Shown: positions 54,156-63,820, counted from the first letter of the stretch. The stretch is 64,000 nucleotides of DNA from Vallitalea maricola (GCF_036985595.1 NZ_BTPU01000009.1:1-64000); one strand, 5' to 3'. A program made the numbers and translations. Notes: generated by a model not told the origin, from the sequence alone.

Positions 54156-54290
54156 GTAATCACCTGCCTTCTCTTTATACTATTATTTTAATAAGTTCAG
54201 AGGATATTAGAAATATCATATATCAATCAAAAGATGGATTATATTACTTTTTTCATTGCCAAAATAATTTTATTAATGTATACTATCTAC

Positions 54291-55181
54291 ATGAATAGAA
54301 TCAAGATAGAACAAGGATTTAAGAGTGAAAAACTCATTGTGATTCCCAAGCCCATTCTGGAAAAAGTAACTATTCATCCATTAATAAAACCTTTGTTTAT
54401 AACAGATATAGGTTATTTTCCAGAAGCTAGACATCATTATAGAGAAAGAAAGGAAGGTTCTAATCAATACATCTTACTTTTTTGTGTTTATGGAAAGGGA
54501 AAAATAGTATATGATACAATGGACTTTACTCTAGAAAAAAATCAGTTAACCATAATAAAAGCTAATAGAAACCATGTATATTATGCCGATGAATGTGACC
54601 CATGGAGTATATACTGGATACATTTTAACGGTAATCTAAGCATTGAATATTATAACTATATCATGAAAGAAAATGAACCTGTAATAACGGTATCACCATT
54701 AAAACACAGCAATCTAGTAAAACAATTTGAACAGATATATCATCTCCATGAAAAAGGATATTCAATCAATAACATGATCTATATCAATAAATTACTTGGT
54801 GTGTTTTTAACAAGTATTATTCATGATGTAAAAAATAACTACGGAAACAATTGTGATGATTGTGGTTTCATCAATCAGTGTATTGAATATATGAATAAAA
54901 ATATTGACAAGAAAATAACCCTGGAAGGTCTAAGTAATCACCTATTTCTTAGCAAAAATTATCTTATACATGTTTTCAAAGAAAGTACAGGTTATTCTCC
55001 TATTGATTATTTTATACATTTGAAGATGCAGAAGGCTTGTCAATTATTAGATACCACCAACAAAAGTATAAAAGAAATATCCAAAATACTAGGTTACAAA
55101 GATCCTTATTATTTTTCTAGAGTTTTCAAGAATAATATTTCTCTATCTCCTAATAACTATCGAAATATTAAAAAAGGCTGA
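54291..55181 (+). CDS. AraC-family transcriptional regulator
   Basis: From ATG 54291 the 296-residue protein has a cupin-like sensing domain (ITDIGYFPEARHHYRERKEGSNQYILLFCVYGKGKIVYDTMDFTLEKNQLTIIKANRNHVYYADECDPWSIYWIHFNG). The AraC double helix-turn-helix follows (KKITLEGLSNHLFLSKNYLIHVFKESTGYSPIDYFIHLKMQKACQLLD, then IKEISKILGYKDPYYFSRVFKNNISLSPNNYR). The start is uncertain: a frame extends back to 54234 but encodes a hydrophobic stretch without a ribosome site. It is divergent from the mutarotase-TPR pair, which it most likely controls. Confidence 0.86.
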   Translation: MNRIKIEQGFKSEKLIVIPKPILEKVTIHPLIKPLFITDIGYFPEARHHYRERKEGSNQYILLFCVYGKGKIVYDTMDFTLEKNQLTIIKANRNHVYYADECDPWSIYWIHFNGNLSIEYYNYIMKENEPVITVSPLKHSNLVKQFEQIYHLHEKGYSINNMIYINKLLGVFLTSIIHDVKNNYGNNCDDCGFINQCIEYMNKNIDKKITLEGLSNHLFLSKNYLIHVFKESTGYSPIDYFIHLKMQKACQLLDTTNKSIKEISKILGYKDPYYFSRVFKNNISLSPNNYRNIKKG

Positions 55182-55215
55182 TTAATCAATAACATCTTAG
55201 AAAGGATAGATACAT

Positions 55216-55467
55216 ATGTACGAATATCATACATCAGGAACATGCTCTACAAAAATAACCTTTGACATCAAGGACAACAAAGTAACTAATGTAAAATTTA
55301 CTAGAGGCTGTGCTGGTAACTTATTAGGTATCAGTACTTTGATTGAAGGTATGGAAGTAGATGAAGTTATAGAGCGTTTGGATGGACTTCCTTGTGGCTC
55401 CAAATCCACATCATGTCCAGACCAGTTAGCACAGGCATTAAAAGAGTACAAGCAAAATAACGCTTAA
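55216..55467 (+). CDS. TSCPD-domain protein (TIGR03905 family)
   Basis: This 83-residue protein carries the TSCPD signature (GSKSTSCPDQLAQAL) with conserved cysteines at GTCSTKI, TRGCAGN and LPCGSKS. The domain also occurs at the C-terminus of some adenosylcobalamin-dependent ribonucleotide reductases; the free-standing family has no assigned function. It follows the AraC gene by 34 bp and has AGAAAGGATA upstream, so it may be co-transcribed. Confidence 0.85.
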   Translation: MYEYHTSGTCSTKITFDIKDNKVTNVKFTRGCAGNLLGISTLIEGMEVDEVIERLDGLPCGSKSTSCPDQLAQALKEYKQNNA

Positions 55468-55476
55468 TATTATTAT

Positions 55477-55545
55477 GGGGCTATCTTATAATACATTTAG
55501 AATCATCCTACAGGGGTAAAATGTATCTTGGGCCAGCCTCTTTTT
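55477..55545 (+). terminator. Long hairpin terminator after the TSCPD gene
   Basis: GGGGCT (55477-55482) pairs with AGCCTC (55535-55540), and an inner ATACATTT/AAATGTAT stem lies between them. TTTTT follows. The remaining 55546-55723 is AT-rich without visible genes. Confidence 0.65.
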
Positions 55546-55723
55546 AAGCACCAACACGTTACTTTTATCTATTTTCATCTAAATATATTACAATATTATA
55601 CATATTTTCATCTTATTGCCCAAATAAACCATCATACAATTATTTCCTTTCAACTAAATCCCTTTATATTTCACAGTTTTCCACAGTAAAAATAAAAATA
55701 TTAGACTTTATGCACAAAATACC

Positions 55724-55784
55724 TTGAATTATGTAAAAAAATATGCTACACTCTACCTAACTGGTAGTGACGAGATGACATCAC
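55724..55784 (+). promoter_or_regulatory. Promoter and possible operator of the GntR regulator
   Basis: TTGAAT (55724-55729), 17 bp, TACACT (55747-55752) form a reasonable promoter about 60 bp before the ATG. A GTGA-N10-TCAC dyad (55767-55784) just downstream could be an autoregulatory operator, but its centre is not symmetric. Confidence 0.5.
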
Positions 55785-55811
55785 GTTAACACCACCTTAA
55801 GGAGGAATAAT

Positions 55812-56546
55812 ATGAAAAGTATCGATACGCCAATACCTTTGTATTATAAGTTAAAACAAGAAATCATAAGAATGATCGAAGATGAAGAAGTGAATGCTGA
55901 TGAACTAATACCCTCAGAACGTGACATGATGGAGAAATACGATATCAGTCGTACTACAGTTAGAAAAGCAATAGACGTATTAGTTAACGAAGGTTATTTG
56001 TACAAAATTCATGGTAAAGGCACATATGTAAAAGGTAAAAAATTCGCACAAGGATTACTAAAATTGACTAGTTGTACCGAAATGTTAAGAAGCAAAGGCT
56101 TCGATCCTATATCAAAAGTTTTAAAATATGATGTATTTACACCAAGTAAAAGAATAATTCATCATATGAATCTAGATAATAAGGATAAAGTGTTCTATAC
56201 AGAAAGAGTTAATCTAATCGAAGGTACTCCTATCAACTACACAAAATCCTATATACCATATAAATATGTACCTTCCATTGAAAATTTTAATTTTAATAAT
56301 AACTCAATTTATAAAACCCTTTCAAAGGTTTATAAAATAGACATTATAGGAACTAATAGAACAGTAGAAGCAGTATTACCTTCCGAAGAACTTGCAAAAG
56401 CATTGGACGTTAGTCTTAACCTTCCTTTACTGAAGTTCAACGGCTGGGTATATGGAAAGCATGATAATGACAAAATATTAGTAGAATATTTCAAAACTTA
56501 TTACCGCTCTGATAGATCAAAATTCTATATGGATTTTGTTGAATAA
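55812..56546 (+). CDS. GntR-family regulator with UTRA domain
   Basis: The 244-residue protein has a winged-helix GntR domain (IPLYYKLKQEIIRMI, MEKYDISRTTVRKAIDVLVNEGYLYKIHGKGTYV). A HutC-type UTRA effector domain follows (VFYTERVNLIEGTPINYTKSYIPYKYVPSIENF ... LLKFNGWVYGKHDNDKILVEYFKTYYRSDRSKFYMDF). It precedes the nucleoside-transport operon on the same strand, with its own terminator in between, and is the probable regulator responding to a nucleoside or sugar phosphate. AAGGAGG precedes the ATG. Confidence 0.88.
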   Translation: MKSIDTPIPLYYKLKQEIIRMIEDEEVNADELIPSERDMMEKYDISRTTVRKAIDVLVNEGYLYKIHGKGTYVKGKKFAQGLLKLTSCTEMLRSKGFDPISKVLKYDVFTPSKRIIHHMNLDNKDKVFYTERVNLIEGTPINYTKSYIPYKYVPSIENFNFNNNSIYKTLSKVYKIDIIGTNRTVEAVLPSEELAKALDVSLNLPLLKFNGWVYGKHDNDKILVEYFKTYYRSDRSKFYMDFVE

Positions 56547-56571
56547 GCAGATACTTTCCAATTTTACTTAT

Positions 56572-56630
56572 AACTTTCGTACTAAAACTTAATTATTATT
56601 TACCCATCCCTTTGGTACGAAAGTTTTTTT
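56572..56630 (+). terminator. Terminator of the GntR gene
   Basis: AACTTTCGTAC pairs with GTACGAAAGTT (11 bp, perfect) and TTTTT follows. The loop is about 32 bases, long for a terminator, but the arms and T run are clear. Confidence 0.8.
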
Positions 56631-56705
56631 AAAAAGTAGAATGGAAGTTATCATATATGTCAAAACTAATTAAAACTTATTTAATTACAAAAAAGGAGGA
56701 AAAAA

Positions 56706-57758
56706 ATGAACTTAAAAAAGGTATTTGCAATTATGTTATGCTTAACTTTATTATTAGTGGGATGTACAAAAACTGGTGACAATAAGAATACAACCGACAC
56801 TGATGACAAAGATACAGCAAAAAACAAAACATTTAAGGTTGCCATGGTAACAAGTGCTGGAGGGCTTGGAGATCGTTCCTATAATGATTCAGCATATGAA
56901 GGACTCAAAAAGATTGAAAAAGACATGAACATGGAAATTAAAGTTGTTGAACCTGCTGATGTTTCAGAAGGTGAAAAATACTTAACTGAACTTGCAAAAG
57001 CAGGTTATGACTTAGTTTGTACACTTGAATATGGACACGCTGATATTCTTAACACAGTAGCTCCTCAATTTCCAGATACAAGATTTGCAATATTCAACAT
57101 AGTAGTAGACCAACCTAATGTTACTTCTGTTATTTTCAAAGAACATGAAGGCTCCTTCTTAGCTGGTGCTTTAGCAGCTATGGTAACAACTGATGATTCC
57201 ATTGATAAAACAAATGATCAAAAGATAATCAGTGCTATAGGTGGTGTTCAATCTCCTGGTATTGATAAATTTATCGTTGGATATGAAGAAGGTGCCAAAT
57301 ATATCGACCCAGATATTAAAGTATTAAAAGGTTATTCTAACTCATTTGGAGACCCAGCAAAAGGAAAAGAACTTGCATTAGTACAAATTGACCAAGGTTC
57401 AGATGTAGTATATCAGATAGCTGGTGGAACTGGTGAAGGCGTATTCGAAGCAGTTAAAGAGAAAAATGTTTTTGCTGTAGGTGTTGACTCTGATCAAGAT
57501 TATATTGTTCCTGGTAACATTCTTACAAGTATGATGAAAAGACTGGATATGGCGATGGTCATGCTTGCTGAGAAATTACAAGATGGTACTATTAGCGATG
57601 AAAATGTAGTAGAGCTTGGATTAAAAGAGGGAACAGAACTTAGTCCAATGGAACACACAAAAGATATGTTAAAACCAGAATATCTCGACCAACTTGAAGA
57701 AATAAGAGAAAAAATAGTTAGTGGAGAAATCAAAGTCACTGATGTGACAAAAGAATAA
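56706..57758 (+). CDS. BMP-family nucleoside-binding lipoprotein
   Basis: This 350-residue lipoprotein (signal MNLKKVFAIMLCLTLLLVGC, Cys20) has the basic-membrane-protein/PnrA fold: KVAMVTSAGGLGDRSYNDSAYEGLKKIEKD, then FKEHEGSFLAGALAAMVT, IISAIGGVQSPGIDKFIVGYEEGAKY, and QIAGGTGEGVFEAVKEKNVFAVGVDSDQD. PnrA-type proteins bind purine nucleosides, and this one heads a matching ABC importer operon. AAAGGAGG precedes the ATG. The downstream hairpin probably raises its expression relative to the ATPase and permeases. Confidence 0.92.
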   Translation: MNLKKVFAIMLCLTLLLVGCTKTGDNKNTTDTDDKDTAKNKTFKVAMVTSAGGLGDRSYNDSAYEGLKKIEKDMNMEIKVVEPADVSEGEKYLTELAKAGYDLVCTLEYGHADILNTVAPQFPDTRFAIFNIVVDQPNVTSVIFKEHEGSFLAGALAAMVTTDDSIDKTNDQKIISAIGGVQSPGIDKFIVGYEEGAKYIDPDIKVLKGYSNSFGDPAKGKELALVQIDQGSDVVYQIAGGTGEGVFEAVKEKNVFAVGVDSDQDYIVPGNILTSMMKRLDMAMVMLAEKLQDGTISDENVVELGLKEGTELSPMEHTKDMLKPEYLDQLEEIREKIVSGEIKVTDVTKE

Positions 57759-57769
57759 AAAAAGATATC

Positions 57770-57843
57770 AACTAATCCTTGAGGCAATACATTTCAAGGT
57801 TTGGAATAAGGGAAAAGGCCTTGAAATGTATTGTAGATTAGTT
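57770..57843 (+). promoter_or_regulatory. Large intercistronic hairpin in the nucleoside transport operon
   Basis: An inner perfect 15-bp stem (57785-57799 with 57819-57833) is extended by an outer 8-bp stem AACTAATC/GATTAGTT (57770-57777 with 57836-57843). No T run follows. It sits between the binding-protein and ATPase genes, fitting an mRNA-stability or attenuation role. Confidence 0.78.
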
Positions 57844-57921
57844 AATACCTGATAAACATATAAAATCATCCAAGTTTACATCATAAATAAACGAACTCGT
57901 TATGTAAAGGAGTGAATTTCC

Positions 57922-59451
57922 TTGTATATCATAGAAACTAAAAATCTCACAAAAAAATTTGGAGATTTTACAGCTAATAATAAAATTAACCTCCAAGTTA
58001 AAGAGGGTGAAATCCATGCGATTGTTGGGGAAAACGGTGCTGGAAAATCAACTCTCATGAATATGTTATATGGTTTATTACAACCAACAGAAGGTGAAAT
58101 ATACATTAAAGGAAAACACGTATCTATAAATAATCCTCGTGATGCAATTAACCTTGGAATAGGTATGGTTCACCAACATTTCAAATTAGTACCTACATTT
58201 ACAATCTTCGAAAACATCTTATTGGGTGATGAACTCACAAAAGGCATCAGAATCAATAAGAAGAAAGAAATCAAAGTTGTAAAAGAGCTTATTGAAAAAT
58301 ATGGTTTTAATATTAATCCCAAAGATAAAATTCAAAACGTACCCATAGGAACTGAACAAAGGGTAGAAATATTAAAAATGCTTTATCGTAATGTGGATAT
58401 TCTAATACTTGATGAACCAACTGCTGTACTTACTCCTCAAGAAGTTGATGAATTACTAATTAGCCTTAATGAACTTCGTGAGGCCGGCAAGACAATCATC
58501 ATTATTACACATAAGCTAGGAGAAGTCAAGAGATGCTCAGACAGCGTAACCGTTATAAGAAAAGGTGAAATTGTTGACAGGGTTGAAACAAAAGATGTAA
58601 CAGAAAAAGACCTAGCCAAATTAATGGTGGGAAGGGATGTTCTACTTCAAGTAGAAAAACCAGAAGCCAAAATTGGTGATGAACTCTTTGCTGTCAATAA
58701 CCTTAGTGTAACCAATAAGCAAAAGGTTAAATTACTTGATAATGTAAATTTCGCTGTTAAAAGAGGAGAGATTCTTGGTGTTGCAGGAGTTGAAGGTAAT
58801 GGTCAATCTCAATTAATCAAAGTACTTACAGGGCTTATGAAATGTACTAATGGAAAAGTAACATACAAAGACAAAAACATAACTAATTATCCATCTGAAA
58901 AAATTAGAAAACTAGGAATTGGTATTATTCCAGAAGATAGATATAAACATGGTTTATGTAGAAATATGAAGATATCAGAAAACCTTATGGCAGGTTATCA
59001 TGATACTGATAAATTTGGTTCTACCTATCATTATAACTATAAGAAAATAAGAGATAACCGTGATGAATTAATAAATGATTTTGATATTCGTGTAGGTTCA
59101 GCAGATGGTAATGTGGGGCAACTATCTGGCGGGAATGCACAAAAAGTAATTATTGCAAGAGAATTATCTATGAATCCTGATCTAGTTATCGCCAGTCAAC
59201 CTACTCGTGGAGTTGATATTGGTTCCATAGAGTTCATCCACAAACAACTCATCAGTCTTAGAAATGATAATAAAGCCGTACTAGTTGTATCATCTGAACT
59301 ATCAGAGATTATGAATCTTAGCGATAGAATAATTGTCATGTACAAAGGTAGTATAATCGGCGAAGTCAATGCTAAAGAGACTACAAAAGAGGAACTTGGA
59401 TACCTTATGGCTGGAATAACAGATAAAAGAGAGGTAGAGAATGATGACTAA
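57922..59451 (+). CDS. Nucleoside ABC transporter ATPase (two-domain)
   Basis: The 509-residue protein has two ABC domains. The first carries Walker A GENGAGKSTLMNMLYG and Walker B VDILILDEPTAVL. The second has the altered Walker A GVEGNGQSQLIKVL usual in this class and signature LSGGNAQKVIIARELSMNPDLVIASQPTRGVD. This is the RbsA/NupA-like ATPase that accompanies BMP proteins. TTG 57922 is the start, with AAAGGAG nine bases upstream. It overlaps the first permease gene by eleven bases. Confidence 0.92.
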   Translation: MYIIETKNLTKKFGDFTANNKINLQVKEGEIHAIVGENGAGKSTLMNMLYGLLQPTEGEIYIKGKHVSINNPRDAINLGIGMVHQHFKLVPTFTIFENILLGDELTKGIRINKKKEIKVVKELIEKYGFNINPKDKIQNVPIGTEQRVEILKMLYRNVDILILDEPTAVLTPQEVDELLISLNELREAGKTIIIITHKLGEVKRCSDSVTVIRKGEIVDRVETKDVTEKDLAKLMVGRDVLLQVEKPEAKIGDELFAVNNLSVTNKQKVKLLDNVNFAVKRGEILGVAGVEGNGQSQLIKVLTGLMKCTNGKVTYKDKNITNYPSEKIRKLGIGIIPEDRYKHGLCRNMKISENLMAGYHDTDKFGSTYHYNYKKIRDNRDELINDFDIRVGSADGNVGQLSGGNAQKVIIARELSMNPDLVIASQPTRGVDIGSIEFIHKQLISLRNDNKAVLVVSSELSEIMNLSDRIIVMYKGSIIGEVNAKETTKEELGYLMAGITDKREVENDD

Positions 59452-60514
59452 AATAAATTACAAGCAAATTTCAAAAAAAGTATTTTATCTCATATTACCT
59501 GTTATCTTTGCCTTTTTAGTAGGAGCTGTCTTAATTGTTGTATCTGGTCATAATCCAATAGAAGCTTATGGAGCTATGTTTAGAGGTGCACTAGTTGGAA
59601 AAAGCGCTCTTTATAATACACTATTTAGCTCTACTCCTATTATTGTAACAGGGCTTGCAATAGCAGTTGCTTTCAAAGCCAATCTCTTCAATATGGGTGT
59701 CGAAGGTCAGATGTATCTTGGTGCATTTGCTGCTGCTTATGTAGGATTTACTTTAAAAGGACTACCACCTGTACTTCATGTAATTCTATGTATACTAGCT
59801 GCTGTTGTCGTAGGTGGACTATTTGCCCTTATCCCTGGAGTATTAAAAGGCAGATTTAACGTAAATGAAATGGTTGTTACCATTATGTTGAACTATGTAG
59901 CAATATTATTGACTGATTACTTAACTAACTTCGTATTCTATTCTGGAGAAGGTTATGCTGCTACATACCCTATAGAACAAAGTGCTTACCTTCCTCGTTT
60001 TATGAAAACATCTCAATTAAACTGGGCATTCATTATTGCTCTTATTATGGTATGTATAGTCTATTATATATTTAAATATACTAGGCTGGGATTTGAGATA
60101 AAAGCTATCGGGCACAATGTAAGTTTTGCAGAAGCTACTGGTATGAATACTAGAAATAAAGCAATCATCATTATGGTAGTTAGTGGAATGCTTGCAGGTA
60201 TTGCTGGTGCAGGGGAAGTTCTAGGTGTTCATCATAGATTTATAGCTGGATTTTCACCTGGGTATGGATGGGACGGTATGACAATCGCCCTACTTGGTAA
60301 AAATAACCCCCTTGGTATACTAATAGCCGCACTTTTTTTTGGAATATTAAAAAATGGTGGCAGTACTATGGAACTAATGGTTGGAGTACCAAGATCACTT
60401 ATCAGTATAATTCAAGGTCTAATAATATTCTTCTTAGCTGTAGATTACTTGAATACAGAATTTGGTTTCATGTCAAGACTTAAACTTATTTTTAGAAGGA
60501 AAGTGAGGGGTTAG
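59441..60514 (+). CDS. Nucleoside ABC transporter permease 1
   Basis: This 357-residue permease has about ten membrane segments and the BPD-type family motif around VAFKANLFNMGVEGQMYLGAFAAAYVGF. The conserved LGFEIKAIGHNVSFAEATGMNTRNKAIIIMVVSGMLAGIAGAGEVLG stretch is characteristic of the sugar/nucleoside permease family (YufP/NupP-like). It overlaps the ATPase gene and is followed one base later by the second permease. Confidence 0.91.
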   Translation: MMTKINYKQISKKVFYLILPVIFAFLVGAVLIVVSGHNPIEAYGAMFRGALVGKSALYNTLFSSTPIIVTGLAIAVAFKANLFNMGVEGQMYLGAFAAAYVGFTLKGLPPVLHVILCILAAVVVGGLFALIPGVLKGRFNVNEMVVTIMLNYVAILLTDYLTNFVFYSGEGYAATYPIEQSAYLPRFMKTSQLNWAFIIALIMVCIVYYIFKYTRLGFEIKAIGHNVSFAEATGMNTRNKAIIIMVVSGMLAGIAGAGEVLGVHHRFIAGFSPGYGWDGMTIALLGKNNPLGILIAALFFGILKNGGSTMELMVGVPRSLISIIQGLIIFFLAVDYLNTEFGFMSRLKLIFRRKVRG

Positions 60515-60515
60515 T

Positions 60516-61424
60516 ATGTTAGAAGCTATATTACACACATCATTAAGAATGGCCACACCTATAGTATTAGCTGCACTTGGAGGACTATTTACTCATAAAG
60601 CCAATGTTCTTAATATTGCATTAGAAGGTATGATGCTTATTGGTGCTTTTGCAGGCGTACTAGCCAGCTTTGCTACTGGAAATATTTTTATTGCAATAAT
60701 TGCAGCTATATTTGCATCAATGCTATTTGCTTTATTATTTAATGTATTTGGTATAACTTTAAAAGGTAACTTCATAATTACAGGTCTTGCTGTTAATATA
60801 TTTGCAGCTGGTCTCACATCCTTTGTTTTGCAGGTTGCCTTTGGCAGAAGAGGTGTGTTCTCAGATCCAAAAATAGTGGGCACAACTCCTGTTCATATTG
60901 ATTTTTTAGATAAAATCCCTTTTATAGGGCCTATAATAAATGATCATTCACCTATGGTCTATGTAAGTATTCTTATTGCGATAGGTGTGTATTTTGTACT
61001 CAATCACACAAAATATGGAATATATGTTAGAGCCGTTGGAGAGAATGAAGAAGCTGCCAAAGCCATTGGAATTAAAGTTAATCGTATAAAATATTCTACG
61101 GTTTATATAAGTGCAGTTCTATGTGCCCTAGCTGGTGTTAATCTATCTCTTGGTAATCTTACCATGTTTGTTGAGAACATGACTAATGGACGTGGATTTA
61201 TTGCACTTGCAGCTATATTCTGTGGAAGAGGTACCACTCTTGGTACTTATGTATTCAGCTTCCTATTTGGTTTTGCTGATTCCATTCAACTTAGATTACA
61301 GAATCTAAACATACCAGGAACTTTTGTACAGATGATACCTTTTATATTCATTGTAGTGGTATTATCTATTGTTGGTGCTATAAGAATGATTGGAAACTTA
61401 GATAGGGGGATAAAAGATGAATAA
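60516..61424 (+). CDS. Nucleoside ABC transporter permease 2
   Basis: The 302-residue permease has about eight to nine membrane segments: THKANVLNIALEGMMLIGAFAGVLASF, and the YGIYVRAVGENEEAAKAIGIKVNRIKYSTVYISAVLCALAGVNLSLG stretch that matches the partner's. It corresponds to YufQ/NupQ-like subunits. Its end overlaps the hydrolase gene by eight bases, linking uptake to metabolism. Confidence 0.91.
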   Translation: MLEAILHTSLRMATPIVLAALGGLFTHKANVLNIALEGMMLIGAFAGVLASFATGNIFIAIIAAIFASMLFALLFNVFGITLKGNFIITGLAVNIFAAGLTSFVLQVAFGRRGVFSDPKIVGTTPVHIDFLDKIPFIGPIINDHSPMVYVSILIAIGVYFVLNHTKYGIYVRAVGENEEAAKAIGIKVNRIKYSTVYISAVLCALAGVNLSLGNLTMFVENMTNGRGFIALAAIFCGRGTTLGTYVFSFLFGFADSIQLRLQNLNIPGTFVQMIPFIFIVVVLSIVGAIRMIGNLDRGIKDE

Positions 61425-61995
61425 AAAAACGGCTCTACTTATTGTGGATATGCTTTATGACTTTGCCCACCCAGATGGAAAAGTATTTTATCCTCAAAAC
61501 CAAGAGATTCTACCTAGAATTAGAGATGTTATAGATCATTGCAGAGAAAAAAATATATTAATTATTTTCGCTCAACATTATCATAGAAAATATTTATTTG
61601 ATAAAGAATTAGGTTCAGGAAGAAGAATCAATTGTCTTGAAGGTTCTGGCGGGGAAGATATCATGCCAGAACTTGGATATCAAGAAGAAACTGATTATAT
61701 TGTTAAAAAGAGAAGATATAACTCCTTTTTAGGTACTGACCTGGACCTTATTCTTAGAGAACATGATATAAGAAACCTTCTTATATGCGGTACAAAGACC
61801 AATTGTTGTATTCGAGCAACTGTAGAAGGTGCATATCATTTGGACTATAACCCAATTGTTATAAAAGAATGTGTAGCGACTAACGATGAAGTTGTTAATA
61901 ACGTTCACTTGATGGATATAAAAAAATACTTAGGTAGCGTTATTACAATAAAGGAACTATACGACAAGCTAGATGGTGGTGAATTAAATGACTAA
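61417..61995 (+). CDS. Isochorismatase-like cysteine hydrolase (nicotinamidase-type)
   Basis: This 192-residue protein has the catalytic triad of the cysteine hydrolase family: Asp in LLIVDMLYDF, Lys in YIVKKRRYNSFLGTDL and Cys in ICGTKTNCCIRATVEGAYHLDY. Members hydrolyse amides such as nicotinamide, ureidoacrylate or pyrazinamide. In this operon the substrate might be a nicotinamide-like or carbamoyl group from an imported nucleoside; this is inference. It overlaps both neighbours by eight bases. Confidence 0.85.
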   Translation: MNKKTALLIVDMLYDFAHPDGKVFYPQNQEILPRIRDVIDHCREKNILIIFAQHYHRKYLFDKELGSGRRINCLEGSGGEDIMPELGYQEETDYIVKKRRYNSFLGTDLDLILREHDIRNLLICGTKTNCCIRATVEGAYHLDYNPIVIKECVATNDEVVNNVHLMDIKKYLGSVITIKELYDKLDGGELND

Positions 61996-62944
61996 AGATA
62001 TAGATTTTATAGCAGTTGGCTATCCCAGCCTAGATAGGATAATTAAAACAGGAGACTCCATCTCTATTGGAAACACCTCTATAATCCAAAATGCTGACAA
62101 CAGCAAAATATATTATGGCGGCTGTAATGTTAATATAGCCTACACATGTGCAAAATTATCATTGAAATCAATGTTGATGATGCGTGTTGGAAATGATTTT
62201 GAATCCACAGGATATAGAGATTTCCTCCACAATGTTCACATTTGTTTAGATGGTGTAGAAATTATAGAAGAAGATGTAACCTCTAATTCTTATCTTATAG
62301 AAAATAATATGGGTAATCATATAACCTTGTTTTATCCAGGTGCAATGTCTGATAAATACCCTATTCATATTGATAAAGAGATTATTAAAAGGGCAAAATA
62401 CGGAGTCATAACAGTTGGAAACCTTAAATACAATATGGCATTTGCTGAAGCTTGTGTAAAAGAAGATGTGCCAATCATATTTGGTATGAAATGCGATTTT
62501 GACGCTTTTCCAAAAGACAGTCTAAAATATTTACTCAATTCTTCTACTATCATCTTTATGAATGAAGGAGAAAAAGAAGAAATCAAGAAGTTATTTGGGC
62601 TTCATGACATTTGTGAACTGTTTGATAATGGTCGTTGTAAATGTTTAGTTATCACACAAGGAAAGAACGGCAGCCTTATCATATGCAACCATAATGATAC
62701 TATTCTCAAAGAAACAGTACCAATCGCCAAACCTGACAAAGTTGTAGATACATCAGGTGTGGGAGACTCATATATTGCAGGTTTCATATATGGATTAGTT
62801 AATGGTATGTCTTATATTGATTGTGGGAAAACGGGAGCTACTGTTGCTTCATTCATAATTGAAGAAATGGGATGTCTAGGTAATGTTCCTACAGAAGAAC
62901 AATTAAAAAAACGTTTTGATACTAATTTTATAAATAATAAATAG
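61988..62944 (+). CDS. PfkB-family sugar/nucleoside kinase
   Basis: The 318-residue protein has the two ribokinase-family signatures: the N-terminal substrate region YYGGCNVNIAYTCAKLSLKSMLMMRVGNDFESTGYRDFL and the C-terminal DTSGVGDSYIAGFIYGLVNG with its catalytic Asp. It phosphorylates a sugar, nucleoside or related alcohol with ATP; ribose, ribose derivatives or nucleosides are candidates from context. It overlaps the hydrolase gene and is followed 30 bp later by the phosphorylase. Confidence 0.87.
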   Translation: MTKDIDFIAVGYPSLDRIIKTGDSISIGNTSIIQNADNSKIYYGGCNVNIAYTCAKLSLKSMLMMRVGNDFESTGYRDFLHNVHICLDGVEIIEEDVTSNSYLIENNMGNHITLFYPGAMSDKYPIHIDKEIIKRAKYGVITVGNLKYNMAFAEACVKEDVPIIFGMKCDFDAFPKDSLKYLLNSSTIIFMNEGEKEEIKKLFGLHDICELFDNGRCKCLVITQGKNGSLIICNHNDTILKETVPIAKPDKVVDTSGVGDSYIAGFIYGLVNGMSYIDCGKTGATVASFIIEEMGCLGNVPTEEQLKKRFDTNFINNK

Positions 62945-62974
62945 ATAATGGACAATAGAAAGGAATTGGCATAA

Positions 62975-63733
62975 ATGGAAAAAACTTTATATCTGAAATC
63001 AACGGATAAAGACATTAGCAAATACGTTGTTTTTTCTGGCGACCCAAGAAGAGTCGAAAAAATAATTAGTTTCATGGATGATGTTAAAGAGATTGCAGTC
63101 AGCAGAGAGTTTCACTCTTATACTGGATTTTATAAAGGTGTGAAAATAACAATAAGTTCAACAGGTATTGGAGGTCCTTCAGCCGCTATAGCTATGGAAG
63201 AAATGTACGAATGCGGTATGGAAGTTGCTGTTCGTCTAGGTACAGTAATGGGACTTAGAGATGATTTGTTAGGAAAATTCATTATACCTGTAGGTGCTAT
63301 GCGTGAAGATGGAACAACTTCAACATATGTTGATAAATCATATCCCGCAGTAGCTGATTTTGAACTAATTGAGTACATGAATAAAAGTGCTGAGAATAAT
63401 GGATTTGGTTATGATAATTCTATTATCTGCAGTTATGATGGTTTCTATAGTCAAATGAGAGAATCAAGATTATCCAAGAAGCTTGAAATGTCTATAGTAG
63501 AAGATATCCAAGAACTTAAAAAATTCAACATTGGTGGAATTGATATGGAAAGTAGTACAATCCTTACACTCTCACGTCTAATGGGGATAAAAGGATGTGT
63601 TGTGACTATGACAACAGTTCTTGAAAATCTTAAGAACTACTTAAAAGGAGGTAATAGACAAAAAGCTGAAGAAGAAGATCTTGTACGTGTAGTACTTGAT
63701 GGCATTGTTTTATATGATACAGCAAAAAAATAG
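62975..63733 (+). CDS. Nucleoside phosphorylase (uridine phosphorylase-like)
   Basis: This 252-residue protein fits the PNP/UDP phosphorylase family: phosphate-binding FSGDPRRVEKI, STGIGGPSAAIAMEEMYECG, RLGTVMGL, and the ribose/base motif GGIDMESSTILTL. It would split an imported nucleoside to a free base and ribose-1-phosphate, which the operon's kinase or central metabolism could use. The uridine type is favoured by its length and the MES motif, but base specificity is uncertain. GAAAGGAATT precedes the ATG. Confidence 0.87.
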   Translation: MEKTLYLKSTDKDISKYVVFSGDPRRVEKIISFMDDVKEIAVSREFHSYTGFYKGVKITISSTGIGGPSAAIAMEEMYECGMEVAVRLGTVMGLRDDLLGKFIIPVGAMREDGTTSTYVDKSYPAVADFELIEYMNKSAENNGFGYDNSIICSYDGFYSQMRESRLSKKLEMSIVEDIQELKKFNIGGIDMESSTILTLSRLMGIKGCVVTMTTVLENLKNYLKGGNRQKAEEEDLVRVVLDGIVLYDTAKK

Positions 63734-63820
63734 ATAACTATATTATAACGTGGACATTCAATGCAATAGATTCAAGGAAATATAAAATAGATATTCCTAG
63801 ATAAGAAAGGAAGATGAAAC

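Noticed and set aside
55762..55800. A firm GntR operator
   Set aside because: Only the outer GTGA and TCAC bases are symmetric. I list it as possible within the promoter entry but would not call it an operator on this evidence.
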